From Pseudomonadota bacterium (GTDB lineage Bacteria > Pseudomonadota > Gammaproteobacteria > Burkholderiales > JAJZUU01), in assembly GCA_021848325.1 (NCBI GenBank), contig JAJZUU010000001.1:1-64000 (forward strand): a stretch of DNA of 64,000 nucleotides, given 5' to 3'. The position numbers and the translations under genes are program-made. This document shows positions 12,950 to 25,229 of the stretch, piece after piece. The notes beneath the pieces were generated by a model that saw only the letters and a list, made by a program, of their open reading frames with translations, was not told the origin of the DNA and did not search any database. Within the stretch, counting starts at the first letter, position 1; every line of letters starts with the position of its first letter.

Positions 12950-13897
12950 TCAACGCACCACCACCAGGGGCGCGATGTCCACCGTCTGCTTCACCCTGGC
13001 GGCGACCTCCCCCGCTTCGGAGCGGCTGCCGTAAGGGCCCAGATTCACGCGAAACAGCCCGTCCCCGGACAGGATATGGAGCACCTCGCCCAGGGTGCCC
13101 AGTTGCTGCTTCATGCGGCTGCTGAAGTCCTCCGCGTTTTGCCGCACGCTGAACGCGGCCAACTGCAGGTAGACGCCGGCCGCATCCGCGGGGGGCGCGG
13201 TGTTTTCCCGTTCCGCCTGAAGCGTCGGCGGGGCGGGTTCTTCGCTGTGCGTGGGATCGATTGCGTCCACCTCCACCAGGGCGCTGCCGTCCTGCAGGAT
13301 ACCCAGCTTATAGGCGGCGGTATAGGACAGGTCGATCAGCCGGTTGCTGAGAAACGGCCCGCGGTCGTTAATGCGCACCACCACCGACTTGTGGTTGCCG
13401 AGGTTGGTCACGCGGGCGTAGCTGGGGATCGGCAGGGTGGCGTGGGCCGCGGTCATGGCGTACATGTCGTAAACCTCCCCGGAGGAGGTTTTCAGGCCGT
13501 TGAACTTGCGCCCATACCAGGAGGCGATTCCCTGCTCCCGGTACGGCCGGAAACTGGTAGCCGGCACGTACTCCTGGCCGAAAACTACGTAGGGACGGTT
13601 GGCGGCTCCATTGAGGGGCTCGGCCTTCGGCACTGCGTCGGGGATCTGATCCAGGTCGGGCGGAGGATTGTCGCCGGGGCCGTCATCCTGGTAATAGCCG
13701 CCTTTTCCCGTCCGGTTCGCGGGCGGGGGCGACGCGGCCTTTTGTGCGCCGGTGATCGGTCCCCGCTGCTGCGGCACGGTGGAGCAAGCGGAGAGATCGA
13801 GTAGCGCTGCGCCAAAGGCCAGGCACAACAGGGTGCGCGCGGACAAGCGGCGCGGCCCTGCCATCCGCGACCATACGTAACGGGCGTCACCTCTCAT
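12950..13897 (-). CDS. rlpA: Septal ring lytic transglycosylase RlpA family lipoprotein with SPOR domain (start may be 13864)
   Basis: GIASWYGRKFNGLKTSSGEVYDMYAMTAAHATLPIPSYARVTNL; lipobox LDLSAC. Confidence 0.93.
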   Translation of the reverse strand: MRGDARYVWSRMAGPRRLSARTLLCLAFGAALLDLSACSTVPQQRGPITGAQKAASPPPANRTGKGGYYQDDGPGDNPPPDLDQIPDAVPKAEPLNGAANRPYVVFGQEYVPATSFRPYREQGIASWYGRKFNGLKTSSGEVYDMYAMTAAHATLPIPSYARVTNLGNHKSVVVRINDRGPFLSNRLIDLSYTAAYKLGILQDGSALVEVDAIDPTHSEEPAPPTLQAERENTAPPADAAGVYLQLAAFSVRQNAEDFSSRMKQQLGTLGEVLHILSGDGLFRVNLGPYGSRSEAGEVAARVKQTVDIAPLVVVR

Positions 13898-13907
13898 GTC
13901 GGTCCAC

Positions 13908-15002
13908 TCAGGTCTTCACCAGCTTCTTGTGGGTCTGGATGCTCATCAAAATACCAAATCCCAACAGCACTGTCACCATGGACGTCCCGCCGTAGCTGAC
14001 CAGGGGCAGGGGCACCCCGACCACCGGCAGGATGCCCGCCACCATCCCCATGTTGACGAAGGCGTAGGTGAAAAAAGTGAAAGTGATGCTGCCCGCCAGC
14101 AGCCGGGAGGCCAGGGTGGGGGCATTGGCGGCGATGGCCAGGCCGCGCGCGGTGATCACCAGGAACAGGGTGAGCAACAGCAGCCCCCCCACCAGACCGA
14201 ATTCCTCGCCGAACACGGCGAAAATGAAATCCGTGGCGCTTTCCGGCAAAAAATCCAGGTGTGCCTGGGTGCCCTTCAGCCAGCCCTTGCCGAAGATGCC
14301 CCCCGACCCGATGGCGATGGTGGACTGGATGGTGTGATACCCCGCCCCCAGCGGGTCTAGCGAAGGGTTGAGCAGGGTCAGGATGCGCTGCCTCTGGTAG
14401 TCGTGCAGCAATGACCAGAGCAGGGGCATGCTGGCGGCGAACAGCGCCAGCAGCCCCACCATGACGCGCCAGGGCAACCCAGCCAGGAACAGGACGTAGA
14501 AACCGGAAGCGATGATCAGCAGTGCGGTGCCGAGGTCCGGTTGCCTGGCGATCAGGCCCACCGGCACCAGGAACAGGCAGGCGGCAATACCGTAGTGTTT
14601 GAGGCGAAGCACCGCCTGGTAGCGGTCGAAGTACCAGGCCAGCATCAGCGGTATGGCGATCTTCATCAGTTCCGAAGGCTGAATGCGGGTGACCCCAAGA
14701 TGCAGCCAACGGCGGGCGCCGTGGCTGACCTCGCCGAACAGCGCCACTGCCACGAGCAGCCCCAGGCCCAGGACGTAGGTGGGCAGCGCCAGCCGGATCA
14801 GGTGCTGCGGCGGTACGTTGGCCACGGCCCACATCACCGCAAGGGCCACCAGCATGTTGAGCGCCTGGCTCGCCACCTTGTCGACGTTCTGTCCCGAAGC
14901 GCTGTACAGCACCACCAGCCCGACCGCCATGAGCGTGATCAGGGCCGCGAGCAGGAAGCCGTCCAGATGCGCGCCGAAGCCTTTCAACAGGCGTCTAATC
15001 AT
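13908..15002 (-). CDS. rodA: Rod shape-determining protein RodA (SEDS glycosyltransferase)
   Basis: VVGVPLPLVSYGGTSMVTVLLGFGILMSI; next to mrdA. Confidence 0.97.
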   Translation of the reverse strand: MIRRLLKGFGAHLDGFLLAALITLMAVGLVVLYSASGQNVDKVASQALNMLVALAVMWAVANVPPQHLIRLALPTYVLGLGLLVAVALFGEVSHGARRWLHLGVTRIQPSELMKIAIPLMLAWYFDRYQAVLRLKHYGIAACLFLVPVGLIARQPDLGTALLIIASGFYVLFLAGLPWRVMVGLLALFAASMPLLWSLLHDYQRQRILTLLNPSLDPLGAGYHTIQSTIAIGSGGIFGKGWLKGTQAHLDFLPESATDFIFAVFGEEFGLVGGLLLLTLFLVITARGLAIAANAPTLASRLLAGSITFTFFTYAFVNMGMVAGILPVVGVPLPLVSYGGTSMVTVLLGFGILMSIQTHKKLVKT

Positions 15003-16899
15003 GGGGACCCCCCTCTTCGTGCGTCGCCGGCACGGCCTTGTCCTGGGGCAATTTGCCGAGCAGGTAGTAATCCATCACCTTGCGCGCGATCGGCGCGGCA
15101 GTGGAGCCTCCATGGCTGCCATGTTCCACCACCACCGCAACCGCGATTTTCGGGTCTTCGGCCGGGGCATAGGCGATATACAGGGCATGGTCGCGCAGCC
15201 TTTCCGCCACGCGGCTGGCCACGTATTTTTCGTTCTGCTTGATGCCGAATACCTGGGCGGTTCCCGTCTTCCCGGCCACCGTGTACGGAACACCGGCCCA
15301 GGCCACCACGGCGGTGCCTCCGGGTCGGTTGACATCGATCATGGCATCCTTCACCAGGGCCAGGTCTTCGGGTTTCAGGGAAAGATCGGCGCTCCGATGC
15401 AGTGCCACGTTATGCACCAGATCGGTCCTGCTATCCTGGATCGCCCGTACCAGGTGGGGCGTGTAGGTCACGCCACCGCCGGCAAGTATGGCAGTGGCAT
15501 AGGCCAGCTGCAGGGGCGTGGTCAGGGTATATCCCTGCCCGATCCCGGTGATGACCGTCTCCCCCGGATACCACCGCTGCTTGAAGCGCCGCCACTTCCA
15601 TTTCTGGGACGGCACCAGACCGGCCAGTTCCCCCTCGATGTCGATGCCGGTCTTGCGCCCGAAGTCGAATTTGCTCATGAAGCGGTGGATGTTGTCTATC
15701 CCCAGATCGTTGGCCACGCCGTAGAAATAGGTGTCGCAGGAGACCACGATCGCCTTGTGCAAGTCCACGGTACCGTGTCCGCCCGGCTTCCAGTCGCGGT
15801 AGCGGTGGCTGCTGCCCGGGAGCATGTAGTATCCGGGGTCGTGGATCGCGCTGGTGGCGGTGCGCTTGTGCAAGGCGAGGGCGGCCAGCGCCATGAACGG
15901 CTTGAACGTGGAGCCCGGAGGATACAACCCGCGCAACGCCCGATCGGTAAGGGGGTGGTCCGGGGAGTCGTTGAGGGCCTCCCAGTTGGCCGAGTCGATC
16001 CCGTCCACGAACAGATTGGGGTCGAACGCCGGCTCGCTGACAAAGGCCAACACATCGCCGTTCCTCGGGTCGATCGCCACCAGCGCGCCGTGATAGTCGC
16101 CGAAGGCCTTCTCCGCTATCTCCTGGAGCCGGATGTCCAGCCCCAGGAAAAGGTTGCTTCCGGAGATCGGCGGGGTGCGGCTCAAGGTCCTGACCGCCCG
16201 CCCGCTGGCGTCGGTTTCCACCTGCTCGAAGCCGGTCACTCCGTGCAGTTCCTTTTCATAGCTCTGCTCGACACCGGTCTTGCCGATGTGGTCGCCGCCG
16301 CGATAATTGGAGATCTCCCCGCTTTCTTCCAGCCGCCCCAGATCGCTGTCGTTGATGCGGCCGATATAGCCGATGGCGTGGGACGCGGTTTCCCCGAAGG
16401 GATACTGGCGAAACAGCCGCGCCTTGATTTCCACCCCGGGGAAGCGGTAATGGTTGGCCGCGAAGCGCGCCACCTCGTATTCGTTCAGCCGGGCGCGGAT
16501 CGGAATGCTCTCGAAAGTGTGGCTTTCATCCAGCAGCTTCTTGAAGCTCTTGCGATCCTTGGGGGTAATCTCCACCAGCTTGGAAAGTTCGTCGATGGTG
16601 GCCTCCAGATCGGGCACCTTGCTCGGGGTGATCTCCAGGGTGTAGGCGGAATAATTGCGGGCCAGCACCACGCCGTTGCGGTCCAGGATCAGCCCGCGAT
16701 TGGGGACGATGGGAACGATGGTGATGCGGTTGTTTTCCGCCAGGGTCCGGTAATGTTCGTGCTGCATCACCTGCACGTAGAAAAAGCGGCCGCCGAGGAT
16801 CAAGAACAGCAGGAAGACGAATACGGCACCCACCACCAAACGCACCTTGAAACGGTGCAACTCGGTTTGGTGGTCCTTGAGTTCGGTGGGTAGCGTCAT
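14995..16899 (-). CDS. mrdA: Penicillin-binding protein 2
   Basis: PPGSTFKPFMALAAL, YTVAGKTGTAQVFG transpeptidase motifs. Confidence 0.97.
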   Translation of the reverse strand: MTLPTELKDHQTELHRFKVRLVVGAVFVFLLFLILGGRFFYVQVMQHEHYRTLAENNRITIVPIVPNRGLILDRNGVVLARNYSAYTLEITPSKVPDLEATIDELSKLVEITPKDRKSFKKLLDESHTFESIPIRARLNEYEVARFAANHYRFPGVEIKARLFRQYPFGETASHAIGYIGRINDSDLGRLEESGEISNYRGGDHIGKTGVEQSYEKELHGVTGFEQVETDASGRAVRTLSRTPPISGSNLFLGLDIRLQEIAEKAFGDYHGALVAIDPRNGDVLAFVSEPAFDPNLFVDGIDSANWEALNDSPDHPLTDRALRGLYPPGSTFKPFMALAALALHKRTATSAIHDPGYYMLPGSSHRYRDWKPGGHGTVDLHKAIVVSCDTYFYGVANDLGIDNIHRFMSKFDFGRKTGIDIEGELAGLVPSQKWKWRRFKQRWYPGETVITGIGQGYTLTTPLQLAYATAILAGGGVTYTPHLVRAIQDSRTDLVHNVALHRSADLSLKPEDLALVKDAMIDVNRPGGTAVVAWAGVPYTVAGKTGTAQVFGIKQNEKYVASRVAERLRDHALYIAYAPAEDPKIAVAVVVEHGSHGGSTAAPIARKVMDYYLLGKLPQDKAVPATHEEGGPHD

Positions 16900-16931
16900 G
16901 CAGTCTGGTTCAAGGGCTGGTCAGGTCCGGC

Positions 16932-17462
16932 CTACGGCGAAACCTTGCTCTCGGGGCTGGTTTTCTTGCGTTGTGCAAGCTGCAGAAGGAAGGACAGCGG
17001 CGCCCACAGCAGCGTTCCCGTCAGTGCGGCCAGGAAATAACTCCAGCCGATGAAGGAGGCGCCCGCCGCAAGGTGGAGCAGAAGCAGCGTGCCCTGCAGC
17101 AACAACAGCAGCAGCACGATGTGAAGCGCCTGCTGCCACAGGGTGAACATCAGTATGCGCCGGCGCAGCGCGAGCGCGAGATAGGTGACCAGCACGTAGG
17201 CCAAGGCATGCTCGCCGAGCAGCGTACCGTCGGCTACGTCCATTATTACCCCCATTACCCAGGCGGTGCCGATGCCCAGTCTGGCGGGCTGGTTGACGCA
17301 CCAGTAAAGGAGCAGCAGGGCCACGAAATCCGGTCTCAGAAGCAGCAGGAACCCCTGCCACGGCAGCAGGTTGAGCATCAACCCCCCAATCAGACTCAGG
17401 GCGATGAGCTTGCGGCTGGGCGGCAACAGGATTTCCTGCGTCCTTGGGTTTCGCGGCTGCAA
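16932..17462 (-). CDS. mreD: Rod shape-determining protein MreD (probable TTG start)
   Basis: LPPSRKLIALSLIGGLMLNLLPWQGFLLLLRPDFVALLLLYWC...; follows mreC. Confidence 0.88.
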   Translation of the reverse strand: MQPRNPRTQEILLPPSRKLIALSLIGGLMLNLLPWQGFLLLLRPDFVALLLLYWCVNQPARLGIGTAWVMGVIMDVADGTLLGEHALAYVLVTYLALALRRRILMFTLWQQALHIVLLLLLLQGTLLLLHLAAGASFIGWSYFLAALTGTLLWAPLSFLLQLAQRKKTSPESKVSP

Positions 17463-17463
17463 A

Positions 17464-18363
17464 TTAGTTCCCCTTCCCGGTCCGTTTTGCGCGACGAGGG
17501 GGGGGTGAGGCGCGCGGCTCCGCCGGAGGCCGCTTCTGGAAATCGCCGGACAGGATAAGCACCTGCCGGTGGCGGCCAACCCCCGCACTCGGGATGCATG
17601 TGATCTTGGCGAAGGGATAGGCGGCGTTGCGCTCGATCCGGGTCACCACCCCCACCGGAAGCCCCGCCGGATAGGTTCCGTCGATCCCCGAGGTCACCAG
17701 CACATCGCCGTTCTGGACATCGGCGTTGACCGGCATGAAGGGCAAATCCAGGGTGCCGTCCTGGCCGGAGCCTGCCACGATGGCCCGCAATCCGTTGCGT
17801 ACGATCTCCACCGGAACGTTCTGCGCCTTGTCGGTGACCAGGGTGACCTCGCTGGAGAGGGGGTAGACGCGAGTCACCTGCCCGATGAGCCCGACATCAT
17901 CTATGACCGGGCTGCCGGCCTTGATGTTCTGGAGGGAGCCCTTGTCCACCACGATCCCGCGGACGAAGGGATTGCGCCCGCTGTGAAGGATCTCCGCCAT
18001 CACGGCGTGCTCGCCGAAACGCCGTTGCGCATTGAGCAATTGGCGCAGGTGGTCGTTTTCCGACTGCAGCGCGCGGAAACGCTGCAACTGGGCGGCATCG
18101 AGAAGCCGCTGCTCCTTGAGGCGCAAGTTCTCGCTTTGCAGCAGGGTCTGGGTGACAAAAAAGCCGCCGACCTGTTCGAACAGGTCTCGCGGGCTGTTGG
18201 CGACGCGCTGCAGGGGGTAGATCGCCAGGGACAGGGATTGGCGGATGACATTGAGGTAACCGTAGTGGGCATCGGCCACCAGCATGGCGAGGGAAAGGCA
18301 AACGAAGAAGGTTAGGCGCGCCAGCGGACTGGGGCCGCGCTTGAAAAACGGTGGTGATTCCAT
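17464..18363 (-). CDS. mreC: Rod shape-determining protein MreC
   Basis: VDKGSLQNIKAGSPVIDDVGLIGQVTRVYPLSSEVTLVTD. Confidence 0.96.
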   Translation of the reverse strand: MESPPFFKRGPSPLARLTFFVCLSLAMLVADAHYGYLNVIRQSLSLAIYPLQRVANSPRDLFEQVGGFFVTQTLLQSENLRLKEQRLLDAAQLQRFRALQSENDHLRQLLNAQRRFGEHAVMAEILHSGRNPFVRGIVVDKGSLQNIKAGSPVIDDVGLIGQVTRVYPLSSEVTLVTDKAQNVPVEIVRNGLRAIVAGSGQDGTLDLPFMPVNADVQNGDVLVTSGIDGTYPAGLPVGVVTRIERNAAYPFAKITCIPSAGVGRHRQVLILSGDFQKRPPAEPRASPPPRRAKRTGKGN

Positions 18364-18516
18364 TGGGTTTGAGTTCTGGGATCTGGGGTTTCGGACACCG
18401 TAGCCGCCCGCCGCCGCGCGTCCGAAGAGCTAGAGTGCAGACCGTTCGGCGGGTAGTGACCCAGGCGATGACGCCCAAGTCAACGCGCCGCCCGGCCGCG
18501 GGCGGGCCAACTCAAA

Positions 18517-19614
<1,098 letters not shown>

Positions 19615-19653
19615 CTATTGCGCTTACAGGTTTAAAGGCCGCGGGAAAAATTT

Positions 19654-19941
19654 ATGTCGCTCACTCTGGAAGACGTCAGGCGCATCGCGCACCTGGCCCG
19701 TATCGCCGTGGACGAGAACGAGGCCGCGGATTATCTCCGCCAGCTTTCCGGCATCTTCAGCCTGATCGAGGAAATGCAGTCGGTGGACACCACGGGGATC
19801 GAGCCCATGTCCCATGCCCAGGACGTCTGGCTGCGGCTGCGGGAAGACGAGGTCACCGAACCCGATCGGCACGAGTCTTTCCAATCCGTCGCCCCGCAGG
19901 TGGAAGCCGGATTGTACCTGGTTCCCAAGGTGATGGAGTGA
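19654..19941 (+). CDS. gatC: Asp/Glu-tRNA(Asn/Gln) amidotransferase subunit C
   Basis: [24 protein letters not shown]; followed by gatA, gatB. Confidence 0.96.
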   Translation: MSLTLEDVRRIAHLARIAVDENEAADYLRQLSGIFSLIEEMQSVDTTGIEPMSHAQDVWLRLREDEVTEPDRHESFQSVAPQVEAGLYLVPKVME

Positions 19942-20007
19942 CAGAAATGCGTCTGCCGCTTCGCGCCGGTTACCCATTGCTCGTTACCCTTGAGAAACGG
20001 GAACAGA

Positions 20008-21474
20008 ATGCTTAATTCCAGCCTCAAAGAGCTGGCGGCCATGCTCGCCGGCAAACAGATTTCCAGCGTCGAGCTGGCCGGAGAGTTCCTGCGCCGCATC
20101 AAGGCGCTCAATCCCGTCTACAACGCCTTCGTCACCCTGGCCGAAGAGGAAACCCTGAAACAGGCGCAGGCGGCTGACGAGATGATCGCCGCCGGCCGGG
20201 GGCAGCCCCTGACCGGCGTTCCCGTCGCCCACAAGGACATTTTTTGCGCCAACGGCTGGCGCACCACCGCCGGCTCCAGGATGCTGGGCAATTTCGTGGC
20301 CCCGTACGACGCCCACGTGATCGAGCGTTTTCGCCAGGCCGGCACGGTCAACCTGGGAAAGACCAACATGGACGAGTTCGCCATGGGCTCCTCCAACGAA
20401 AACTCCCATTTCGGTCCGGTGAAGAACCCGTGGGATGTCCGGGCGGTACCCGGGGGCAGCTCCGGCGGATCGGCCTGCGCGGTGGCGGCGCGCATGGCCC
20501 CGGCGGCCACCGGGACCGATACCGGCGGCTCGATCCGGCAGCCGGCGGCGCTGACCGGCATCTCGGGCATCAAGCCCACCTACGGGCTGGTGTCCCGCTA
20601 CGGCATGGTCGCCTTCGCCTCCAGCCTGGACCAGGGCGGTCCCATGGCCAAAAGCGCCGAGGACCTGTCGCTGCTGCTGAACGTGATGGTGGGCTTCGAC
20701 CCCCGGGATTCCACCAGCCTGCAGCGGGAGGCCGAGGACTACGGCCGCGACCTGGAGCGGCCGCTGGCCGGGCTCAGGATCGGCCTGCCCCGGGAATATT
20801 TCGCGGCGGGCCTGAGTACCGACGTGGAGCGCGCGGTGCAGGCGGCCATCGGCGAGTACCGCAGGCTGGGGGCGCAGACCGTGGAGGTCACCCTGCCCAA
20901 TACCCGGCTTTCGATCCCGGTCTACTACGTACTGGCCCCGGCCGAGGCCTCCAGCAACCTGTCCCGCTACGACGGGGTACGCTACGGCTATCGGGCGCCG
21001 GAGTACCGGGACCTGGCGGACATGTACCAGAAGAGCCGGGCCCAGGGCTTCGGGCCCGAGGTGAAGCGGCGCATCATGATCGGTACCTATGTGCTGTCCC
21101 ACGGCTACTACGACGCCTACTACCTGCAGGCGCAGAAACTGCGCCGCCTGATCGCGCGGGATTTTTCCGAGGCGTTCAAGCATTGCGACGTGATCATGGG
21201 GCCCACCTCCCCCACCACCGCCTTCAATCTGGGGGAAAAAAGCAGCGATCCGGTGCAGATGTACCTTTCGGACATATACACCATCGCGGTGAATCTGGCG
21301 GGGTTGCCGGGCATGTCGATCCCGGCGGGCGTGGGCGACGACGGACGCCCGGTGGGACTGCAGATCATCGGCAACTATTTTTCCGAGGCGAAAATGCTCA
21401 ATGTCGCCCATCGATATCAACAGGCCACCGATTGGCATGCGCGCATGCCGGAAGGCGCGAAGGCCGGCGGCTAA
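20008..21474 (+). CDS. gatA: Asp/Glu-tRNA(Asn/Gln) amidotransferase subunit A
   Basis: Amidase signature [38 protein letters not shown]. Confidence 0.98.
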   Translation: MLNSSLKELAAMLAGKQISSVELAGEFLRRIKALNPVYNAFVTLAEEETLKQAQAADEMIAAGRGQPLTGVPVAHKDIFCANGWRTTAGSRMLGNFVAPYDAHVIERFRQAGTVNLGKTNMDEFAMGSSNENSHFGPVKNPWDVRAVPGGSSGGSACAVAARMAPAATGTDTGGSIRQPAALTGISGIKPTYGLVSRYGMVAFASSLDQGGPMAKSAEDLSLLLNVMVGFDPRDSTSLQREAEDYGRDLERPLAGLRIGLPREYFAAGLSTDVERAVQAAIGEYRRLGAQTVEVTLPNTRLSIPVYYVLAPAEASSNLSRYDGVRYGYRAPEYRDLADMYQKSRAQGFGPEVKRRIMIGTYVLSHGYYDAYYLQAQKLRRLIARDFSEAFKHCDVIMGPTSPTTAFNLGEKSSDPVQMYLSDIYTIAVNLAGLPGMSIPAGVGDDGRPVGLQIIGNYFSEAKMLNVAHRYQQATDWHARMPEGAKAGG

Positions 21475-21517
21475 GCCGGCGGCGGCTCGCATCTGGTACA
21501 GGAAGGGGTTCCAAAAC

Positions 21518-22951
21518 ATGCAATGGGAAGTCGTTGTCGGCCTGGAAGTGCACGCGCAACTGTCCACTCGGTCGAAAATGTTTTCCGCCGCGTCCACCGC
21601 TTACGGCGCGGCGCCCAACACCCAGGCCTGCGCCGTGGATATCGCCCTGCCCGGAGTGCTGCCGGTGGCCAACCGCGGCGCGGTGGAACGGGCGATCAAG
21701 TTCGGTTTGGCGGTAGGCGGGGCCATCAACCGGCGCTCCGTGTTCGCCCGCAAGAACTACTTCTATCCCGATCTGCCCAAGGGCTACCAGATCAGCCAGT
21801 ACGAGATCCCGGTGGTGTCCCGGGGCAGCGTGGTGATCCAGGTGGGCGAGCGGGAAAAGACTATCCGGCTTACCCGCGCCCACCTTGAGGAGGACGCCGG
21901 CAAGTCCCTGCACGAGGATTTCCACGGCATGACCGGCATCGACCTGAACCGCGCCGGCACCCCCTTGCTGGAGATCGTTTCCGAACCCGAGATGCGGGGG
22001 TCCGCGGAAGCGGTAGCCTATGCCAAGGCGCTGCATTCCCTGGTACGCTACCTGGACATCTGCGACGGCAACATGCAGGAAGGCTCGTTCCGCTGCGACG
22101 CCAACGTCTCCGTGCGGCCGCTGGGCTCCGACCAACTGGGCACCCGGTGCGAGATCAAGAACCTCAATTCGTTCCGCTTCCTGGAGCGCGCCATCGAGTT
22201 CGAGGCGGCGCGGCAGATCGCCGTCCTGGAGGACGGCGGGGTGATCCGCCAGGAAACCCGGCTGTACGATTCCGATAAAGACGAAACCCGTTCCATGCGT
22301 TCCAAGGAGGAGGCCCACGACTACCGCTATTTCCCCGACCCGGACCTGTTGCCGCTGCAGATATCCGATGCCTGGGTGGCGGAGGTTTACGCCACCCTGC
22401 CGGAACTGCCGCAGGCCAAGCGGGAGCGCTTCGTGGCCGAGTTCGGCCTGTCCGCCTACGATGCCGGCGTCCTCACCGCGTCCAGGGAAATGGCGGACTA
22501 CTTCGAAGCGGTGGTCAAGGCGCTGGGGGGCGAGCCCAAACTGTGCGCCAACTGGGTGATGGGCGACTTGAGCGGGATACTCAACAAAGAAGGGCTCGCC
22601 ATCGGCGAAAGCCGCATCGGCAGCGCCCGGCTTGCCGGGTTGCTGCGGCGCATCGTGGACGGCACCATTTCCGGAAAGATCGCCAAGGAGGTGTTCGAGG
22701 CCATGTGGGGGGGCGTAGGCGAAGCGGATGCGATCATCGATGCCAAGGGGCTCAGACAGATCTCCGACGCCTCCGAGATCGAGAACATCCTGGACCAGAT
22801 CATCGCCGCCAATCCGTCGCAAGTGGCCGAATACCGTGCCGGCAAGGACAAGCTGTTCGGTTTCTTCGTCGGCCAGGCCATGAAGGCGACCAAGGGCAAG
22901 GCCAACCCGGCCCAGGTGAACGAGATACTGAAGCGCAAGCTCGCGGGCTAG
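21518..22951 (+). CDS. gatB: Asp/Glu-tRNA(Asn/Gln) amidotransferase subunit B
   Basis: [26 protein letters not shown] stop is part of the MITE-flanking CTAG. Confidence 0.98.
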   Translation: MQWEVVVGLEVHAQLSTRSKMFSAASTAYGAAPNTQACAVDIALPGVLPVANRGAVERAIKFGLAVGGAINRRSVFARKNYFYPDLPKGYQISQYEIPVVSRGSVVIQVGEREKTIRLTRAHLEEDAGKSLHEDFHGMTGIDLNRAGTPLLEIVSEPEMRGSAEAVAYAKALHSLVRYLDICDGNMQEGSFRCDANVSVRPLGSDQLGTRCEIKNLNSFRFLERAIEFEAARQIAVLEDGGVIRQETRLYDSDKDETRSMRSKEEAHDYRYFPDPDLLPLQISDAWVAEVYATLPELPQAKRERFVAEFGLSAYDAGVLTASREMADYFEAVVKALGGEPKLCANWVMGDLSGILNKEGLAIGESRIGSARLAGLLRRIVDGTISGKIAKEVFEAMWGGVGEADAIIDAKGLRQISDASEIENILDQIIAANPSQVAEYRAGKDKLFGFFVGQAMKATKGKANPAQVNEILKRKLAG

Positions 22952-23111
22952 GAGCCTGTCGGACTTGAAGAATCGAAGCGAAAATTCGGCTGGCCGAGGA
23001 CAGATTTTGTCGATTTTGCAGGTCAATAGTCGTTCTATTGACCAAAAAAGCGGCGAAATATGGACCGGTCAGGTGGATTTGCAGCCGATTTCCTTTAAGT
23101 CCGACAGGCTC
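22952..23111 (+). mobile_element. MITE-like element copy 2 (160-bp short form), flanked by CTAG
   Basis: Same terminal inverted repeats and core as the other five copies. Confidence 0.92.
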
Positions 23112-23116
23112 CTAGG

Positions 23117-23734
23117 CTACCTCGAAGCCGTTCCTCCGCCGGTCAACTCCCGGTAGCGCAGCTTTTCCGCCTCATACCTGGCGCGGATTGCTTCCCGTTC
23201 CTTCTGGTGTTGCCGGATATTGTCCTCAAGGCCGCTCAAATCACTTTCGGCGGCGCGTATATCTTCGCCGAGGTCCGCGGGCACGGGCCGGCCGGCCTTA
23301 GTGGCGGCGGCCGCGTGCCTGCGGTAGCCGTCGAGCCTGGACTGCACCGACTTGGCCTGCTGCTGGACGCTCTGGAGGAGCGCATCCTCGCGCTGCAGAT
23401 TGCGGTCCCGCGCCAGGTCGATTTCCTGTTCGCTGCTGTAGCTGTTGAGCAGCGCCATGTCTTTGCGCTTGCGTTCCAGCGCTTCCTGCTGCTGCCGCTT
23501 CTGCTCGAGGGCCGCCGCTTCCTTGGCCTTGCGCTGCTCCGGAGTAAGCGCCGCGGGGGTCTGTCTGATGGTGACACCGCTGCGGTCCAGCTCGCTCCTG
23601 CACTGGCCGGCATACTGCGGGGGGATGGTGTCGCCGTAATGGGTGAGGCCCTTTTCGTCCACCCACTTATACATCCCGCCCAGGGCGGGCTGGGCGGCGA
23701 CCAGGAACAGCAGGGCGAGATAGGTGTAACGCAT
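23117..23734 (-). CDS. DUF4124 domain-containing secreted protein
   Basis: MRYTYLALLFLVAAQPALGGMYKWVDEKGLTHYGDTIPP: signal peptide plus DUF4124 motif, coiled-coil C-terminal half. Confidence 0.82.
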   Translation of the reverse strand: MRYTYLALLFLVAAQPALGGMYKWVDEKGLTHYGDTIPPQYAGQCRSELDRSGVTIRQTPAALTPEQRKAKEAAALEQKRQQQEALERKRKDMALLNSYSSEQEIDLARDRNLQREDALLQSVQQQAKSVQSRLDGYRRHAAAATKAGRPVPADLGEDIRAAESDLSGLEDNIRQHQKEREAIRARYEAEKLRYRELTGGGTASR

Positions 23735-23745
23735 GGCAGTCCTCT

Positions 23746-24390
23746 TCAGCTATTGATCCCGTAACGGTTGCGGTAGGCGGAAACGGCGCGCAGGTTTTGC
23801 GCCATCTCCGGCCGGTCCTCCAGGTAATTCACCAGGTCGTCCAGGGTGACGATACTCACCACCGGGATGTCGTAGGCCTGGGACACCTCCTGGACCGCCG
23901 ACAGGGTGCCGCTTCCGCGTTCCATGCGGTCGAGGGCGAGCAGCACGCCGGCCGGAACGGCCCCGTGGGCACGGATCAGGTCCACCGATTCCTTGACCGA
24001 GGTACCGGCGGAGATCACGTCGTCTATGATGAGCACCCGCCCCTCGAGCGGGGCGCCCACGATGTCGCCCTGTTCGCCGTGGTCCTTGGTCTCTTTGCGG
24101 TTGAAGCTGTAACGCACGTTGCACCCGTTCCCGGCCAAGGCCACGGCGGCTGTCGCGGCCAGCGGGATGCCTTTGTAGGCGGGGCCGAACAGCACGTCGA
24201 ACCGCAACCCGGCCGCGAGGGCGGCTTTGGCGTAGAATTGCGCAAGCCGGCCCAGGGACTCGCCGTCATTGAACAAGCCGGCATTGAAGAAATAGGGGGA
24301 GAGCCGCCCGGCCTTGGTCTTGAACTCGCCGAAGCAAAGCACCTTGCGGCTTAGCGCGAACTCAACGAAATCCTGGTGAAAATCTGTCAT
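23746..24390 (-). CDS. pyrE: Orotate phosphoribosyltransferase
   Basis: MTDFHQDFVEFALSRKVLCFGEFKTKAGRLSPYFFNAGLF; PRPP motif VLIIDDVISAGTSV. Confidence 0.97.
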   Translation of the reverse strand: MTDFHQDFVEFALSRKVLCFGEFKTKAGRLSPYFFNAGLFNDGESLGRLAQFYAKAALAAGLRFDVLFGPAYKGIPLAATAAVALAGNGCNVRYSFNRKETKDHGEQGDIVGAPLEGRVLIIDDVISAGTSVKESVDLIRAHGAVPAGVLLALDRMERGSGTLSAVQEVSQAYDIPVVSIVTLDDLVNYLEDRPEMAQNLRAVSAYRNRYGINS

Positions 24391-24446
24391 GTCTGTGGGG
24401 CCGTCGAATCCCGGAGGGGGTTCCCGTCCGGCAATGCAAGGAGGCA

Positions 24447-25229
24447 ATGTTGCGTATTATAACCTTGAATCTGAACGGCGTGCGCTCCGCCGCCGCCAAG
24501 GGCTTCTTCGATTGGCTGCCGAGGCGGGACGCCGATCTCGTCTGCGTCCAGGAACTGAAGGCCCAGGCCGCCGACATGGGCGGCCCGATGCTGGCGCCCG
24601 ACGGCTACCACGGCTACTTCCACTACGCCGAAAAGAAGGGCTACAGCGGCGTGGGCATCTACGCCAGGAAGCGGCCGGACAAGGTTACCGAGGGCATCGG
24701 CATCGCCGACATCGACGCGGAGGGACGCTACCTGCGGGCGGATTACGGCAATCTCAGCGTGATCTCGGTATACATTCCCTCCGGCAGCAGTTCGGAGGAA
24801 CGGCAGGCGGTGAAATTCGGCTTCATGGAAAGATTCCTGCCCCACCTGGGCAGCCTCATGGCCGAGGGGCGGGAGGTGATCCTGTGCGGCGACTGGAACA
24901 TCGCCCACCGGGAGATTGACCTCAAGAACTGGCGCGGCAACCGGAAGAACTCCGGGTTCCTGCCCGAAGAACGGGCCTGGCTTACCCGGGTGTTCGATGA
25001 ACTGGGCTGGGTGGACGTCTACCGCCGCCTCTATCCGGACGCCACCGGCGACGCCTACACCTGGTGGTCCAACCGCGGCCAGGCCTGGGCCAAGAACGTG
25101 GGCTGGCGCATCGACTACCAGATTTCGACCCCCGCCATCGCTGAAACGGTCAAGGCAGCCGCCATCTACAAGGACCAGCGCTTCAGCGACCATGCCCCGC
25201 TGACGGTGGATTACGACTGGAATCTCTAG
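24447..25229 (+). CDS. xthA: Exodeoxyribonuclease III
   Basis: MLRIITLNLNGVRSAAAKGFFDWL...VCVQELKAQ...CGDWNIAHREIDLKNW; TAG stop is part of the MITE-flanking CTAG. Confidence 0.95.
   Translation: MLRIITLNLNGVRSAAAKGFFDWLPRRDADLVCVQELKAQAADMGGPMLAPDGYHGYFHYAEKKGYSGVGIYARKRPDKVTEGIGIADIDAEGRYLRADYGNLSVISVYIPSGSSSEERQAVKFGFMERFLPHLGSLMAEGREVILCGDWNIAHREIDLKNWRGNRKNSGFLPEERAWLTRVFDELGWVDVYRRLYPDATGDAYTWWSNRGQAWAKNVGWRIDYQISTPAIAETVKAAAIYKDQRFSDHAPLTVDYDWNL

Noticed and set aside
14779-16893. 704-aa plus-strand ORF antisense to mrdA
   Set aside because: Shadow ORF of a strongly supported PBP2 gene on the opposite strand.
22952-23111. ORFs inside the repeat (KNRSENSAGRGQILSILQVNSRSIDQKSGEIWTGQVDLQPISFKSDRLL and the reverse-strand MVNRTTIDLQNRQNLSSASRIF...) as real peptides
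   Set aside because: They recur only because the repeat itself recurs; they have no independent start/RBS support, and 160/199 bp plus the 4-bp duplication are not multiples of three.
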